NCBI GenBank assembly: GCA_964017145.1
Contig: CAXHKQ010000289.1
Span: 1-60,295 of the forward strand
Direction of reading: 5' to 3'
Length of the DNA: 60,295 nucleotides
DNA from: Agrocybe praecox
Taxonomy: Eukaryota > Basidiomycota > Agaricomycetes > Agaricales > Agrocybaceae
Shown here: positions 43,910 through 55,712 of the stretch, piece after piece
How the letters are laid out: every line of letters begins with the position of its first letter
Numbering within the stretch: position 1 is the stretch's first letter
Notes under the pieces: model-generated
Databases searched by the model: none
Seen by the model: only the letters and a program-made list of their open reading frames with translations
Told to the model about the DNA's origin: nothing
Position numbers and translations under genes: made by a program

Positions 43910-44993
43910 AATGACACTACCAGAAGGCACGCCATCCTTGCGCCATCCTCTAGTCGTCCTGCTCTCGTTGTCCTTAGTGTTGTCATCCTCTCATCTTTTT
44001 TGTTGTCGTCCGCCTCTCGTCTTCCTCTTGTCCTCCTTGGCATCTTCTCGCTAGCTTGAAGCAGGCAACAACGGTGCCATTGAATAGACCGTTCAACTTA
44101 CGCTGAGCTATACACAAAAAAGAAAATTGAAGGGGTCGTCAATGTGTTGGTTTTGGCGCTGTGGCTATGCCAGGTACTCGACACGAGCATGAATTCTCAC
44201 TCACCTGTGCCAGCGTCGTTGTTCCAGAACACATTTAAGTTCCCCAACGGTGTGCCTCACCCCTGGGTAGGCTACTGTTATCTTAAACAGATGTGTGAGA
44301 GTGGCGGCGGTTGAGATCTAACAAGGTAAGTGTTAAGTTTTTGAAGCAAGGAGAGATTAATACTTACCAAATTCACATTCTCGTTGCCTTTATAGCAAAT
44401 TTGAAACCTCCACGACGTCTCCATCATTGTATTCCGTACCTGTACCCACGTCCACTAAAATGAAATGTAGATCAAGTCATATTCTCCTTTCGAACCTAGC
44501 AGGGCCCAATTCAGACGGGAGACCGAAGTATACAAGAAGGGATTCCGTCTCCAATGCCAAGTCATTACAAGCGCCCTTCCAGTCCATCGCGTACATTTTC
44601 CCGTTGGTGGTGTGATTTCTTCCTGCAGCATTTACTTACTATGTTTTAGGAATGCCAATACCAGCCGTAGGCAAGTATTGAAGATTTACTCTAATCCTTC
44701 GTATCTCGCTGCACGCTCCTAGGAAACGCCTGCGCCCTTGAAAATGAACTTGAAGGCACCAGATCAAGCCCTTGAAGCTAACCACCTCATAGATTGAGGA
44801 ATCTCAACCTTTCAGATTCTATCCTCAGCAATTTGGTTCTTGTCATCGGCAGGCTGTAGCCTAAACCTACGTTCTTCGACCCTGTCAATAATTATGAAAT
44901 ACATTACAAACGTATACACATATCTGTGGCGCTGGCCGTCCACACGAATTGTCGTATTCAAGAACTGGTGTGGCCCAAAGAGGCAATTTATCC
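43910..44993. other. No recognisable gene
   Basis: About 1.1 kb without a frame I can support on either strand. Confidence 0.4.
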
Positions 44994-45972
44994 ATGTCGG
45001 GAGACATAAATCTGGGTGATCGGCCAAAAATTGCAGTTAAACGTGCTGTCGCGCTCGGTTTAAGGCGAAAGGTCTGGGATCGGAAGACCATAAAGCAACA
45101 GTTAGTTGTTTATGTCTCTCATCTAATATATAGGTCTCTGATAAGCTATTAGATTGACCATGGAGCATTTGCAGCCTATGATTTTCTCAAGCAAACGGAA
45201 AGTGATAAAGGATGGTACGTTGGGCTATTTTTAGGCTGTGATGGTCGGCGTCTATTCTTAACTTCGTATTTATAGGGATACCGCAAAATTTGAAATCATT
45301 CCTTTGAGGCTCCTGGGTGGGAACCTTAACTCGACCTTAACAATGAACATCTCTCCGTTCATTGGAGTTGGTATAACCCTCTGATTCGGGGACGAGCCTC
45401 TTATCGAAGCGCGTCTCTCACAAAGCGCCCCCGACATCACTTTCTCAGCAAACGTGACAGAGAATGTAAACCGTAACTGCGAGCCCATTACCGACAACGA
45501 CTTTAAATCATTCCCCATATCCTTTCAACTCGCAGGGGAAATGACATTTGGAACGCAAGTCGGTCTAGTGGGAGACTTGACCGATCTTTTTTCTCCCTGG
45601 GATGAAGAGTTTCCTCATGGAAACTTTTCACTATTCAACCACACTGGAGGGAGTGGAAATGGTTCGAGCTCATGCTTTGTGTTTGTGGATGATAGTGTTA
45701 CAAGCACAAACGCAACATCCCCTGCCATCCTGACTGCAGCGCCGACTGGAACTCTCATGGCCGCAGCATCCGCGATGCCGTCGTTCGATGTATCCAAGAT
45801 CCAATCCTATTTTTCTGCCAATGGCCAGCTTCCCACAAATGTTGATTACTCGCAGCTCGTTCAAGCTATGACCGTCCCCGACGATATCAAGCAAGCGATT
45901 CAAGGGGCGGCTGCGCATCGAAGGTGGGCAATAAACGAGCGGAGTTTAAGTCGGAAGCAAAGATGTATATGA
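44994..45972 (+). pseudogene. Unknown conserved-looking protein with in-frame TGA
   Basis: Blocks IDHGAFAAYDFLKQTESDKGW (here given in parts: IDHGAFAAYDFL, KQTESDKGW) and, after a GT..AG intron (acceptor at 45275), DTAKFEIIPLRLLGG, then NISPFIGVGITL, TGA (45382-45384), FGDEPLIEARLSQ and PITDNDFKSFPISFQL form one continuous sense. The frame then runs to 45972 with an Asn-glycosylation-rich and Ala-rich tail. The upstream piece from ATG 44994 needs a frame change to join. I do not recognise the family. The TGA could derive from CGA. Confidence 0.45.
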
Positions 45973-46276
45973 GAAAAACAGCAGACAGAAAATAGACGAT
46001 ACCCCCATCAAGCAGGGTCTTTGACGAGAAAGATAAAGACGAAATTTGCTTCTGTGAGGCGCCGGTGCCGAAGAGTGCAAAACGGAGATTCAATGTTTTA
46101 ATCCAGGCGCTTGAGGAAAAAATTATCGCTGAGTATCAAGTTCCCACTGGCACTGATACGGTCACTTGTCTCTTGATCTTATACAATGCCCTCCCGGAAT
46201 CCACTTCTAGACCGTTGAGCGCTCCATAACTTTTTAGCTCCGAAGGAAAGCGCCAGGTCTCTTGCTGAGGACGGGC

Positions 46277-47934
46277 ATGCATATGCCGCCGTCACACATT
46301 GCGGTTCTGGGCGGAGGCCTAACAGGGTTGTTGTCTGTGTACCATCTATCTCGGAGATTTCCCAAGGCAAAGATCACATTGTTGGAGAAGAAAGGTCGAC
46401 TAGGTGGATGGGTACGCTCCGAACGTGTGGAATTACCTCAAGGCTCAGTGGTTTTGGAAGCAGGGCCACGTTCTCTTTGGCCAAATAGTAAATCGGTGTT
46501 GGAACTGGTGCGCCAGCAGCAGATACGTTGACCATTTAGCTAATGGAGTTTCTTAGATTCATTTGCTTAAAATAGAAGACAAAGTAATCACTGTACCAAA
46601 GACAGCAGCCCCTGCGAGAGCTCGTTTTCTGTACATCCCACAAACCGACACAATTCATGCTTCCGGTCTCCAGCACATTCCTTCTTCGATTCTGTCGTTG
46701 TTGTGGTCTCCGTTACGGTATGTCCTCGTACCTGCAGTACTAAGAGAGCCATTCAGGAGGTCCAACAAACCGGTCGGAGCCACCGACGAAAGTGTGGACT
46801 CCTTATTCTCGCGTCGGTTCGGAGAAACGTTCGCGCGTATATTTGGCAGTGCCCTTGGTACATGGTATCTATGCCACAGACTCTAGAAGGCTTAGCGTAA
46901 AGGCTGCATTTCCCAGCGTATGGGAAGCCGAAGCAAGGGGTGGCGGAAGTATTGTTCGTGGATTCCTGTTATCTGGGAAGAAGACCGCAGAAGAAAACCA
47001 CGACCTTGGAAATATCCTAGATATGATGCGCGGTGTCTCTGTTTACTCGTTCAAGGATGGAATGGAGACATTGACGAAGGCTATGGAAAATGCTTTGCTC
47101 GCTTCTGAGAACGTCCAGATCCTCACCAACGTGAGTGTATCTGGATTGGAATGTTCAGAAGATCAATCTATCGAAGTAAGTCAGACTGCTGTTTCCCTCC
47201 TTTTCTTTCTGACATCAAGAATATAGGTGTCTCTTTCCGAAAAGGATTCCTTAAGAGCGAGCCACGTCGTTTCTGGGCTCCCTCTTTCCGTTCTGCATAA
47301 CCTCATTTCTCACCCCACTGGTCTTCCTCATTTGACCGAAAACCCACTATCAACGGTACGCGTTGTCAACTTTGTGTTTGCAGCTCCACCAAAGGATATA
47401 CACCCTGAGGGCTTTGGCTATCTGATACCCCGCCCCCCTGGAGGATATCCCAGTACACCCGATTCATTGTCTACAGGTATCTTGGGAACGGTCTTCGACT
47501 CCTGCTCGCTTCATGCACAAGATTTGCCAGCCACGAAAGATTACTATACTAACACATTACACACAAAATTAACCATAATGACTGGCGGTCCATACCTCAA
47601 ATCTCCTCTCCCACCTCATCTCAACTCCTCCGAGACCAAAGAGATACCGCCCTTCGTTCGGTCTCTCCTGGACCAACTGAAAGTTCAGTTGGGGAGAAAC
47701 CTTCCGGATCCAGTGTATTGGCGTATATGGAACAACGAAGCTTGTATTGCTACATTGCTTCCTGGACATCTGGAGCGAATGGAAGAGCTCAAGGTTTCCC
47801 TAGGTTTGTCACAGACATCTGAAGCCCATCTTCTGGGATGGGGCTCCCGACTGGCCGTTGTTGGCGCAGGCGTCGGAGGAGTCAGTGTCGGCGACTGTAT
47901 AGAGGCTGGGCGATGTGTTGGAAGGGATTGGTAA
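46277..47934 (+). pseudogene. HEM14: HEM14 protoporphyrinogen oxidase with one frameshift
   Basis: ATG 46277 opens an FAD-binding N-terminus (IAVLGGGLTGLLSVYHLS, then LLEKKGRLGGWVRSE and EAGPRSLWP). An intron 46508-46556 joins SVLEL to IHLLKIEDKVITVPK. The middle part has GATDESVDSLFSRRFGETF, and the next block GIYATDSRRLSVKAAFPS is in another frame; one extra G at 46856-46857 explains it. Intron 47176-47226 leads to the C-terminal part, ending with the second FAD contact (AVVGAGVGGVSVGDCIEAG) and TAA at 47932-47934. The enzyme makes protoporphyrin IX in mitochondria and is needed for haem. A single lesion in an otherwise perfect gene may be a sequencing error rather than decay. Confidence 0.8.
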
Positions 47935-49112
47935 TGCCCAAATATCTGCAGGCAAGAGCTGATCAGTTATAGATTATAGAACAAACTCGAGATCGAAACA
48001 GCAAGACAGTTATATCATTATTTTGATCAATATCATTATTATTATTTTCCGATCCCGATACCATGAAAATTACTGGGAATTTCTCGACACACCCAATTGA
48101 ATCCTAGGTCTTGCTACCCTCTCGTCTCTCCATACGTGCTCAAGCCTGATTATGATGACCCCCCAGAAAGTTCTGAAAAGTTGAACCGGACGACTAGCCT
48201 GGTACCTTGCATGATGAGATCTTGTCTGCAAAAGTTTTATTCAATTTCCTTAAGATGTTTACCCTAATCAATATTCAAAGATTACGCTTCACTCACCCTT
48301 CTGCTCCAGAATACCGTGGGAAATAACATCGCATGCGATGTACTGACTCGGCCCGACGTTTACAGTTGACCATGCAGCAGGCGGTCTGGCGTCCCTTTCT
48401 TGATGTCCATGCTACATACCGGTTCACCAACATGAACCGTGGTGTTCTGTTCTCTCGGAAATGCACTGAGCAGTTCCGTACTGCTGTATCTCTTTCGTTT
48501 GGTGTTATTTATTTTATACGGCGGTCTATCGTGCACGCACGAATTCAAAATTTTTAGATGCAGTCTTATTTCTTAGATCCATTACCTGTCACTTCATGTA
48601 AGTCGAATTGAAATGTCCCTAAACACATCTCTTCCCCTTTCCTCAAATGTCTGCAGGCAACGAGACCAAGATCTCCGGAAGCTCAGGGACAGGTGATTTC
48701 AAAACAATTTGCATACGTAGCTTAAATTAATGATGATGATGTATCAGATACTGATAACCACTTTCCTCATTCACAGCACTAATTTTCGTATACAAGTGTT
48801 ATAAAAATAGATATGTCGACCTTTCTTTACTATGTAGGTAAGCCGCTGGCTTATTTATTAATACGTCCTTCCCAGATCACAACTTCACAAGTATTCCACC
48901 TGAATATTGACGTGAAGTTCTATTTCCACCAGAAGCAATTGTCAGAGAAAGAGGAACCATCCAAAGTAAATTTTCTACAAAATGTATGTATTTGGTATAA
49001 CGTGTACAGTAATGCTTCATGATTGGGTTAATCTACAAAAGTTTACATATCGCTGAACACACCCAAAGTGACAGGGAATATTCCACCAACATATATCCTA
49101 CAAGCTACAAGC
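47935..49112. other. No recognisable gene; one dispersed-motif copy at 48306-48340
   Basis: The stretch has AT-rich patches and one copy of CAGAATACCGTGGGAA followed by ATAACATCGCATGCGATG. No frame with family motifs is seen on either strand. Confidence 0.5.
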
Positions 49113-50240
49113 TTAAGCAGTCTCTTGTGGGCGGGCGATGAGCCTCAAGTGGGAGACTTGATCGGCCTGGAGTCTGGCCATACCGTCAGCGATGCCGTTC
49201 AAATCATTGGGACCAACCTCCACTCAGTTGGGCTAAGAAAATAGGCGTCGCGTTAATCAAACAACGTGAAAGATTGGAGAAATTGAAGGAAGACTTACGA
49301 CGATGAGACCCTGTTCAAGCCAGCCGTAGATGGTGTCCTGGTAGGGAGTCTCGAGGAGCACAACGTTGTGCCGCGCGCAAGCTAGCGAAGGCCTGGACAA
49401 TCTTCTTGCCATTGGTGGCGGTCACGTCAGATAGCAAGACAAACGCTGTGGTGCCGTCTGTGGCCAGAACGTCCAGAGCAAGCCATTGGGTGGGAGCACC
49501 GGAGACAGTGTCGAAGGCGTATTTGAGGGGTTTGGAGGTGGTTTCGGGGTTCTCTGCCTTGATCTGTTCGGTGGTAGGGGCACGGTCCAGAACGTGGGTT
49601 GCGCCAAGTTCTACGAGAGCGTCCTTGTGTTTGAGGGAGGCGGTGGTAATGATGGGAGAGAAGCCAGAGATCTTAGCGATTTGGAGAGCTATACCGAGTG
49701 ACAATGATGAGCGTTAATATATATGCAAGTATGAGCGGTTACTGACCAAATTGAGCAACAGAGGTTCCTTCACTGATGATAATGATGAGAGTATCAGGTT
49801 ACTTTCCGAAGCCGTTTGAAGGTGGAGGGGTGACACAGAGACCGGTGGGAGGGAAGAGGGCAGAGTAAGCAATAGTCAAACCCATGGGCAGGGTAGTAAT
49901 GTCATTGTATGAAAGTTTAGCGGGGATCCATCAGCCACAACCCATTGATATACTATGGTCATGCAGAATCGGAAGATGAAGTACTTTGAAGGTGTACGCA
50001 GCATGCCCGACAACGTATTGTTGGAAGGTACCACGGCTCGTGATGAACTCGGATTGAGCGAAACTAAACAAAAAGGATCAAGGTATTGCGACGACAAAAA
50101 ACTCGGAAGGTAGCACTGACACTCGGTCGCCCTTCTTCGAAATCACCTGTGATATCACTGCCGAGTATAGCAGGATATCCATCGATCAAAACGTTCCACT
50201 TCTGGATCTGCCGGTCGACGCTCGATGGATAAGTTTGGTT
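49113..50240 (-). pseudogene. MDR-type (zinc-alcohol-dehydrogenase-like) oxidoreductase, decayed
   Basis: Minus-strand blocks in order: WNVLIDGYPAILGSDITGD (about 50180), SRGTFQQYVVGHAAYTFK (about 50010), AKLSYNDITTLPMGLTIAYS (about 49900), TLIIIISEGTSVAQF, IAKISGFSPIITTASLKH (about 49660), ALVELGATHVLDRA, LKYAFDTVSGAPTQ, ATNGKKIVQAFAS, then after a frame change VVLLETPYQDTIYGWLEQG, then VEVGPNDLNGIADGM and HLRLIARPQET with the stop at 49113. This is the GroES-like plus Rossmann layout of NAD(P)H quinone-reductase or enoyl-reductase-like MDR proteins. Lesions: TAA in GFGK-stop-PDTL, a frameshift after FAS, and TGA in PN-stop-VEVGP. The start is missing. Confidence 0.7.
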
Positions 50241-50461
50241 CTTTTTCTGCGGTTTGCCTAAAACATATCCCAAGTTTAATTGTACCCATATATTCTAAAC
50301 AAAAAGAAAACCATGTTAGGCCCTATTGAAAACTGTACTACGTACTTATTGCACTTTATTAAACCAATATCATAGCGACCCCTTAGTAGAATGAACGATG
50401 TTGGTAGTTCAAGGCAGATAAGTGAATCGAGGACATATTATATCTATAAGAGACCGCAGTA

Positions 50462-50702
50462 TGCGACGAGCGAAGAACCTCCAGTCGACACATAAGCAGT
50501 CATCATACAATGACAAGGAAGAGGGTTGAATATTGAAACCTGCAAGGTATCATTATGAGATCACTATCTTGGTCGGCGACGGAAGTAAGTCACAATATCA
50601 GTGTGACAGTCAGATGTCACTAACGGCGGGTGTTTTCTATTCTTATCAACTTCCCTCATCTAGTATTCTAATTTTCACTCTTACGTTGTCGGCACAGAGC
50701 TT
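50462..50702 (+). repeat. Candidate Copia-type LTR, copy 2
   Basis: Opens with TGCGACGAGCGAAGAACCTC as at 43108 and is followed at 50707 by TTGGTATCGGAGC, one change from the canonical Copia primer site. About 240 bp. The body is diverged from copy 1. Confidence 0.35.
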
Positions 50703-50706
50703 CACG

Positions 50707-50752
50707 TTGGTATCGGAGCTGTGGTGAGGTTCTCTAAACACCTCTGATACCA
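50707..50752. other. Primer-site-like hairpin, copy 2
   Basis: TGGTATCGGAG pairs with CTCTGATACCA (one G-T pair) around the same TGAGGTTCTCT loop seen at 43403-43443. Confidence 0.5.
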
Positions 50753-50854
50753 TATCAACATTGTCAACGACAACGACCGACTCTGACAATTGTGCCACAC
50801 TGCGATTCGCGAACCCCCGACTTTCAAGTTGCCTTCAAGCTATTCTCATCATCA

Positions 50855-51275
50855 GAGGCCAAAACTATCCAAACGGAACGCTTGCCTTTTTCGGAGGGTT
50901 TCAGAGACTTTGGCATTACACAATTGAGATATTGGAGAGGTTCCGGTGAGCTATACCTTACGTCTTTTATCCACTTTAATAATAACAAGTTCATAACCAG
51001 AACCCTCCCGAGTCCCCATTCTCCAAAATTTCCAGAAACTTTGGCACTACGAGATTGAGATATTGGTCACCTTCTAGTGAGCTATATACATTTACTACCC
51101 ACCCGAACACTAAAATTTCTAACCTCGGAGGCCAGAACTATTCAAACGGAACGCTTGCCTTTTTCAGAGGTTCTCAGGAAATTTGGCGGTACACAATTGA
51201 GATATTGGTCACTTTCTGGTGAGTTATATATGCTTACTACCCACCCGAACACTAATGTTGCTAACCAGAACCCTT
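50855..51275. repeat. Imperfect tandem repeat, about 131-142 bp period
   Basis: Three diverged units share ctttggca.tac, a.attgagatattgg and, in the outer two, gaggccaaaactatcc-like and aacggaacgcttgcc stretches. Each is followed by gtgagctata-like sequence, so they resemble repeated exon-intron borders. They lie directly before the large gene at 51321. Confidence 0.6.
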
Positions 51276-51320
51276 TATCTGCTGTAGACAGCCCAGAGGT
51301 GTCACAGTGTAGATTCTGAA

Positions 51321-53920
51321 ATGCCGACAATACCCGTAAAGCTCAACAACGATGGCTACAGTGAAACACGAAATGAAATTGGACCACTTATGTATCCTAT
51401 GTACTTTGGGAAGGACAGATACCATGATTTTTATGCTGCAACCCAAGTATCCTTTGAGGAGTCGGAGTTAAGAGGGAGACACACTGAGAATAGCACCATA
51501 CATCTTATCAATGGGGAAATTATCTATTCACTGAACTGCACTCGGTCCCTCAAAGGGATCCCTTTGAACACACCTGGGGAAATACTTTCGTTCGACTCTA
51601 CGCGAGATTCTATAGAGGCCCTTCAAGAGCCCAGATGGTGGACGTTAGACTACGTACACCTTGCGTTTTTGGACAGAAAGTCTATACAGACAGGGGCTTT
51701 TCAGTGGGCTTTGAATACCCCGGTATACCATCATAGGAATGTAGACAAAACTTTCTCCATGAAATCGTCTGATATACTCCGTTGGCATAGACTTGAATGG
51801 GACTTGAAGTCATTGTTTAATTCTCTCTCTAATATTGGAAGTATCCCCCCAACACCCACTGTCATAGAGAAAGCGTTTACTTGCGGAATACATGTTGCTA
51901 GCAATGAAGAACTACGTACCAACATTGTACGATGCAGAGAATGGTACTCTTACTGGCTCTGCAGAATATCTTATGCTGTGGCTGTTTGTAAGTCAATCAA
52001 ATCTAGTGCAGAAAAAGATCTGTTCAACGACCTCACTTGGTATCATAGATTGATACAACAGGAATGGTATGAGGGATTTGTCTCCTCTCTAGATGCAGCA
52101 TGCGGTGTATTTGATCCCGCTATAGAGCGTGTTGGTGTCATATTAGACTTGGTAAATCCCCTGAAGCATCAATTTTCTGTTGAGTGGTTTATTAAGTATA
52201 GCATACCAGTGTGGTACAGATGGGGGCAAAGAGAAATTGACGCAGGTCTAAAAGAATATGGCCCTGCTCCTGAAGTCCTACAAGCTGCCATTACATTTCT
52301 AACGTCGAGGCCATCCGCCATCGATCCCTTGCCAATAAATCCAATGATATTTTTGGAAGCTTTTATGGCAGAACGAGAGAAACGAACCAAGGAGATCGAA
52401 GACAGGGAGTCAGAAGAGGCTAGACAAAGAAGGTTGCAGCGTGATCAAGCTGGCAGGGGGTCCAAAAAAATCAAAGTATTTGTATGGGAAAGAGACGAAA
52501 GAGACATTTATCAAAGGCGAGCAACCACACGTGCAGAAAAGGAGGATATCCTCGAATTCTATGGCAGAAAGCAAAAGCATTATAACAGTATCTTTGGCGA
52601 ATGGGATTGCTGCTCTGCCTTTGGGGACAAAGAAGAGGACGAATGTGCGGAGGAAGATATGATGAATGATCTTTTGTATGGACGGGAAGTTTGGAATCAG
52701 GCCGTTCTCATCATAACTTGAAGGGATACCTCTCAACTCATGAATCAACGCAGCTTTTGGTCTGGGACGATTTATTACTCACTGAAGTAGAGGAGTACGA
52801 GGCTATTAATATCATGCATGAGTATATGGGCTATGTACATCCTATCCAATCGTCTTTGTCTTTGCCATCCCTGGATAATAAGACAAAAGTAATGTGTACC
52901 AATTTGTTGGGTAAGGATAGAGTGGACGATATATTTTTTCGATCCCAAGTATCCCCTCCCGCTCTTGACTTTCTGTTAAGATTGTGCTCGGCAACAGGCC
53001 ACCCTCTTCCTGAAACCTGGGATCTGTTCAAAGTGTGTAAATTTCCATTAGCTGGAGCGACCCAGACGAAATATATCAAGGAAGTAAAATCGGGTAACTC
53101 GAAAATTTTCATGCTAGATATGGGAAGGTCATCAACTGTTGAATGGAGTCTGGGGGTCAAGACGGCTGCATTGGCTTTGATGATATGTAGATGGGACGTT
53201 GCAATGAGTGACTATGAGATCTGCAGGCTATTGCTTCAAAAAGGCATTGAGTTCCAAGTCCTTGCCCCTCATACCCCAGGCACAAATCGATTTCATTTGG
53301 CCCCACCCTACATTCACTTCAGGACTGCTGGCTACATTTTTACTAAGGATGATTATAGTGATTACTTCAATGATCGACGTGCTTTACTTAGGAATAATGA
53401 AGTAGCAAAAAGGGCCCTTAAAACTGGAGGTATCGTTTGGAGGTTGTCGGTTGACTGCAGCTTTGATCTGGTACTCTCGGGAAAGTGGAAATACACAGAT
53501 GCAGCTGTTGAGTATGCAACAAATAGCGGTACTAGGTACTTTGATGAATGTTGCTCAGAAGAAGAAGCCGATACTATATGTGGTACCTATAGGTGTGAAC
53601 AAGGTATAAAAATTCATTATATTTGAATGACTATTTACTAATAATTATTTATAGAGCGAAATGTTGAACTACAAGTCAAATCTTGGTGGCCCACGAACAA
53701 GACCTGGAAGGACAATGCATCATACCCTTTTTGGACAGAATATTTTGAAGCCTGGTTTAACAAGCGATTGGAAAGCATCAAGAGGGGTGAAGCGGTGCCA
53801 TTGACCCAACATGAGTGGAGACAGAATATGCGAAAGAATGCAAAACTCAATAGGCTTTCTAAGTCACTGGAGGATCACTCTCAACGCTTCTTTAATGCAC
53901 TCAATGATGGTGGACTATAG
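51321..53920 (+). CDS. Large protein of unknown function, frame change near 52.7 kb
   Basis: ATG 51321 opens 466 codons (MPTIPVKLNNDGYSETRNEI), rich in Trp and Tyr (LFNDLTWYHRLIQQEWYEG, PVWYRWGQREID), with a charged helical stretch (EKRTKEIEDRESEEARQRR) near residue 360. It ends in a stop at 52721. The frame from about 52700 to 53603 continues the sense (LVWDDLLLTEVEEYEAINI), and an intron 53604-53654 leads to a last exon ending at 53920 (KSWWPTNKTWKDN). The single frame change between 52690 and 52720 could be a real lesion, an overlooked splice or a sequence error. Similar Trp-rich proteins are, in my memory, frequent in Agaricomycetes, but I cannot name a function. Base composition is AT-richer than the region to the left and like the Plavaka gene to the right. 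Confidence 0.5.
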
Positions 53921-54974
53921 TCTTTTCCTGATCATACTTTGACATCACCAATCACATCGTTCTTCGAATCTCATTTCATGAATTCTTCTTGCTGCTCTTT
54001 TTTTTTTTTTGGTCATTATTGTTTCTATAGCTTACTCGTAGTACTAGGATGCTAGAGTATCACTACTTTTGTTTTTGTTTTTATTTTTTTTTGTATATAT
54101 ATATCTTGGACTTTGTTATTGCTACAGTATCGTGGGAAAAACTGTCGCATGCAAAGGACTTGGCTGTAACCTTTATCTTTCTGCATAAATTAATAACTAA
54201 CAACAGCAGTATTGTACTTTGCTAACCTTTCTTTACTATAGACCTTGCCACTACGCTTTGTCAGTCCTTATGGTTCTCCTCAGATCACATTATCAGAGTA
54301 AGTCTGAATTTGCTTCACCGCTATTTAAACTGCTGACCTCTAGAGTCTTATTCTTTCAGAAAGTCTTTTTTTTTTCTTTTTGAACAGCCTGTACCAGAAT
54401 TATCCCCTGGTTACCAGAACCCCCGCAAATCATAACTGTCAACAAAACCTTCTCGCCATTAGGACCGCCCTTTCAGACACAATTGCCAGAATCTGTGACA
54501 CCTTTGCGCGTGCAATCTGGATAATGTGTTGATGTTATATTGTGAGGCGTCTGCAGTGTAATTAATGTCCAACTCTTCCCACCATTACCAGAATCTGTAA
54601 AGCCTAAGTTGTGCATGCAATCTGGTAATCAATGTTAAACCTTTCCACCATGATCCTGACAATAGGCTTCAAGCGTCAATGATTTCATGCTCAACAATTC
54701 TACACTTTCGAGCGTCAGTGATTTCATGCTTTTGGGGCATCAACCATTCCATGCTTTGAGCATCATATACCTACCTTCATTTGTGACCCCAATCTTCAAA
54801 TTTCCTATGGTTCCAAACTGTGAGCCTCACAACCTTGCATGAACCTTCAACCTTGGGCTTGTGTAAAGCACCAACCCTCAGTCCTCTTAAACGCAAACCT
54901 GATGCAAATCTGGAACCTCAGAACAGCCACGAACTCGCACTTCATCAAAATAACGCTATTTAAAGGCTACAAAG
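53921..54974. repeat. AT-rich region with short direct repeats
   Basis: No gene is seen. Short motifs recur: taccagaatctgt or gccagaatctgtg followed by gtgcaatctgg (about 54485-54530 and 54590-54630), and gcgtcaatgatttcatgct or gcgtcagtgatttcatgct (54672 and 54714). A copy of the GTGGGAA motif lies at 54124-54155. The layout suits a subterminal region of a DNA transposon, which is inference. Confidence 0.4.
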
Positions 54975-55712
54975 CTATTTCTTGGTATCAATTATCTGTT
55001 GAAGGTCGTTGTATCTACCAAGATAATATTTCTGCCTCTCCACCAACGACTTCATACTTTCATTCAAAGAATTTATCTCCTTGAGAATAAATTTTGCTTC
55101 TTTGATAGCTGCCTCCCGGGGGTCAGGAAATAGATTGATTGGTGAAATGAATCTGACCCTTTTTGCTGCTGGCTCAGGATTTTCTCCGATATCGTCTCCT
55201 TTTGATGATTCTCCTGGTTTAACTGGAGTAGGGCACGCTTCGTCCATCATTTTGTGACGTTTCTAAATGCTGTTAGCTATGATAGTGGTTAAAAGAGTGG
55301 TTTCTCAGACATACCTCATCAGAGAATGGAGGAGGCTTATTATAATTTCTTTCATAATAATCAACCACCGCTGACCAGCCATGTATTCTGTGGTCTGGAA
55401 CAGGAGAGCAACTAGGACTTCTATACGGTGAACATTCTTCTACAATTGGACAGGAGCTGTCGTTCCAACTGCTGTCGGACTCATAGTATGTTGCTGGTTT
55501 CTTGACTTGGGTGTTGGCTTTTGTAGGAGGGGTTTGTGATTGACTGGCAGAACCGACATTCTGATCTGGAGGCTATTCTATAATTAATACTCTGTATCAA
55601 AACCTTACAAAAAAGGCGCTATTCTCACCCAAAACACATAATCCACCGTCTTTTGAGGTGTTTCTGGGACCTCCGACATCTCTCGCTCTATTTTTCTTTT
55701 TTTGGATATCAT
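54975..55712 (-). CDS. 209-aa protein with C-terminal coiled coil, partner of the Plavaka locus
   Basis: Three exons join in phase: 55712-55629, 55572-55315 and 55262-54975, total 630 nt. It begins MISKKRKIEREMSEVPETP, with basic nuclear-type residues. The middle is Ser/Pro-rich with YYESDSSWNDSCP and WSAVVDYYERNYNKPP. The last 60 residues form a heptad-like helix (EAKFILKEINSLNESMKSL). No family is recognised. It is divergent from the 168-aa coiled-coil gene across 135 bp and sits between the unknown large gene and the Plavaka transposase, so an accessory role in that element is possible. Confidence 0.6.
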
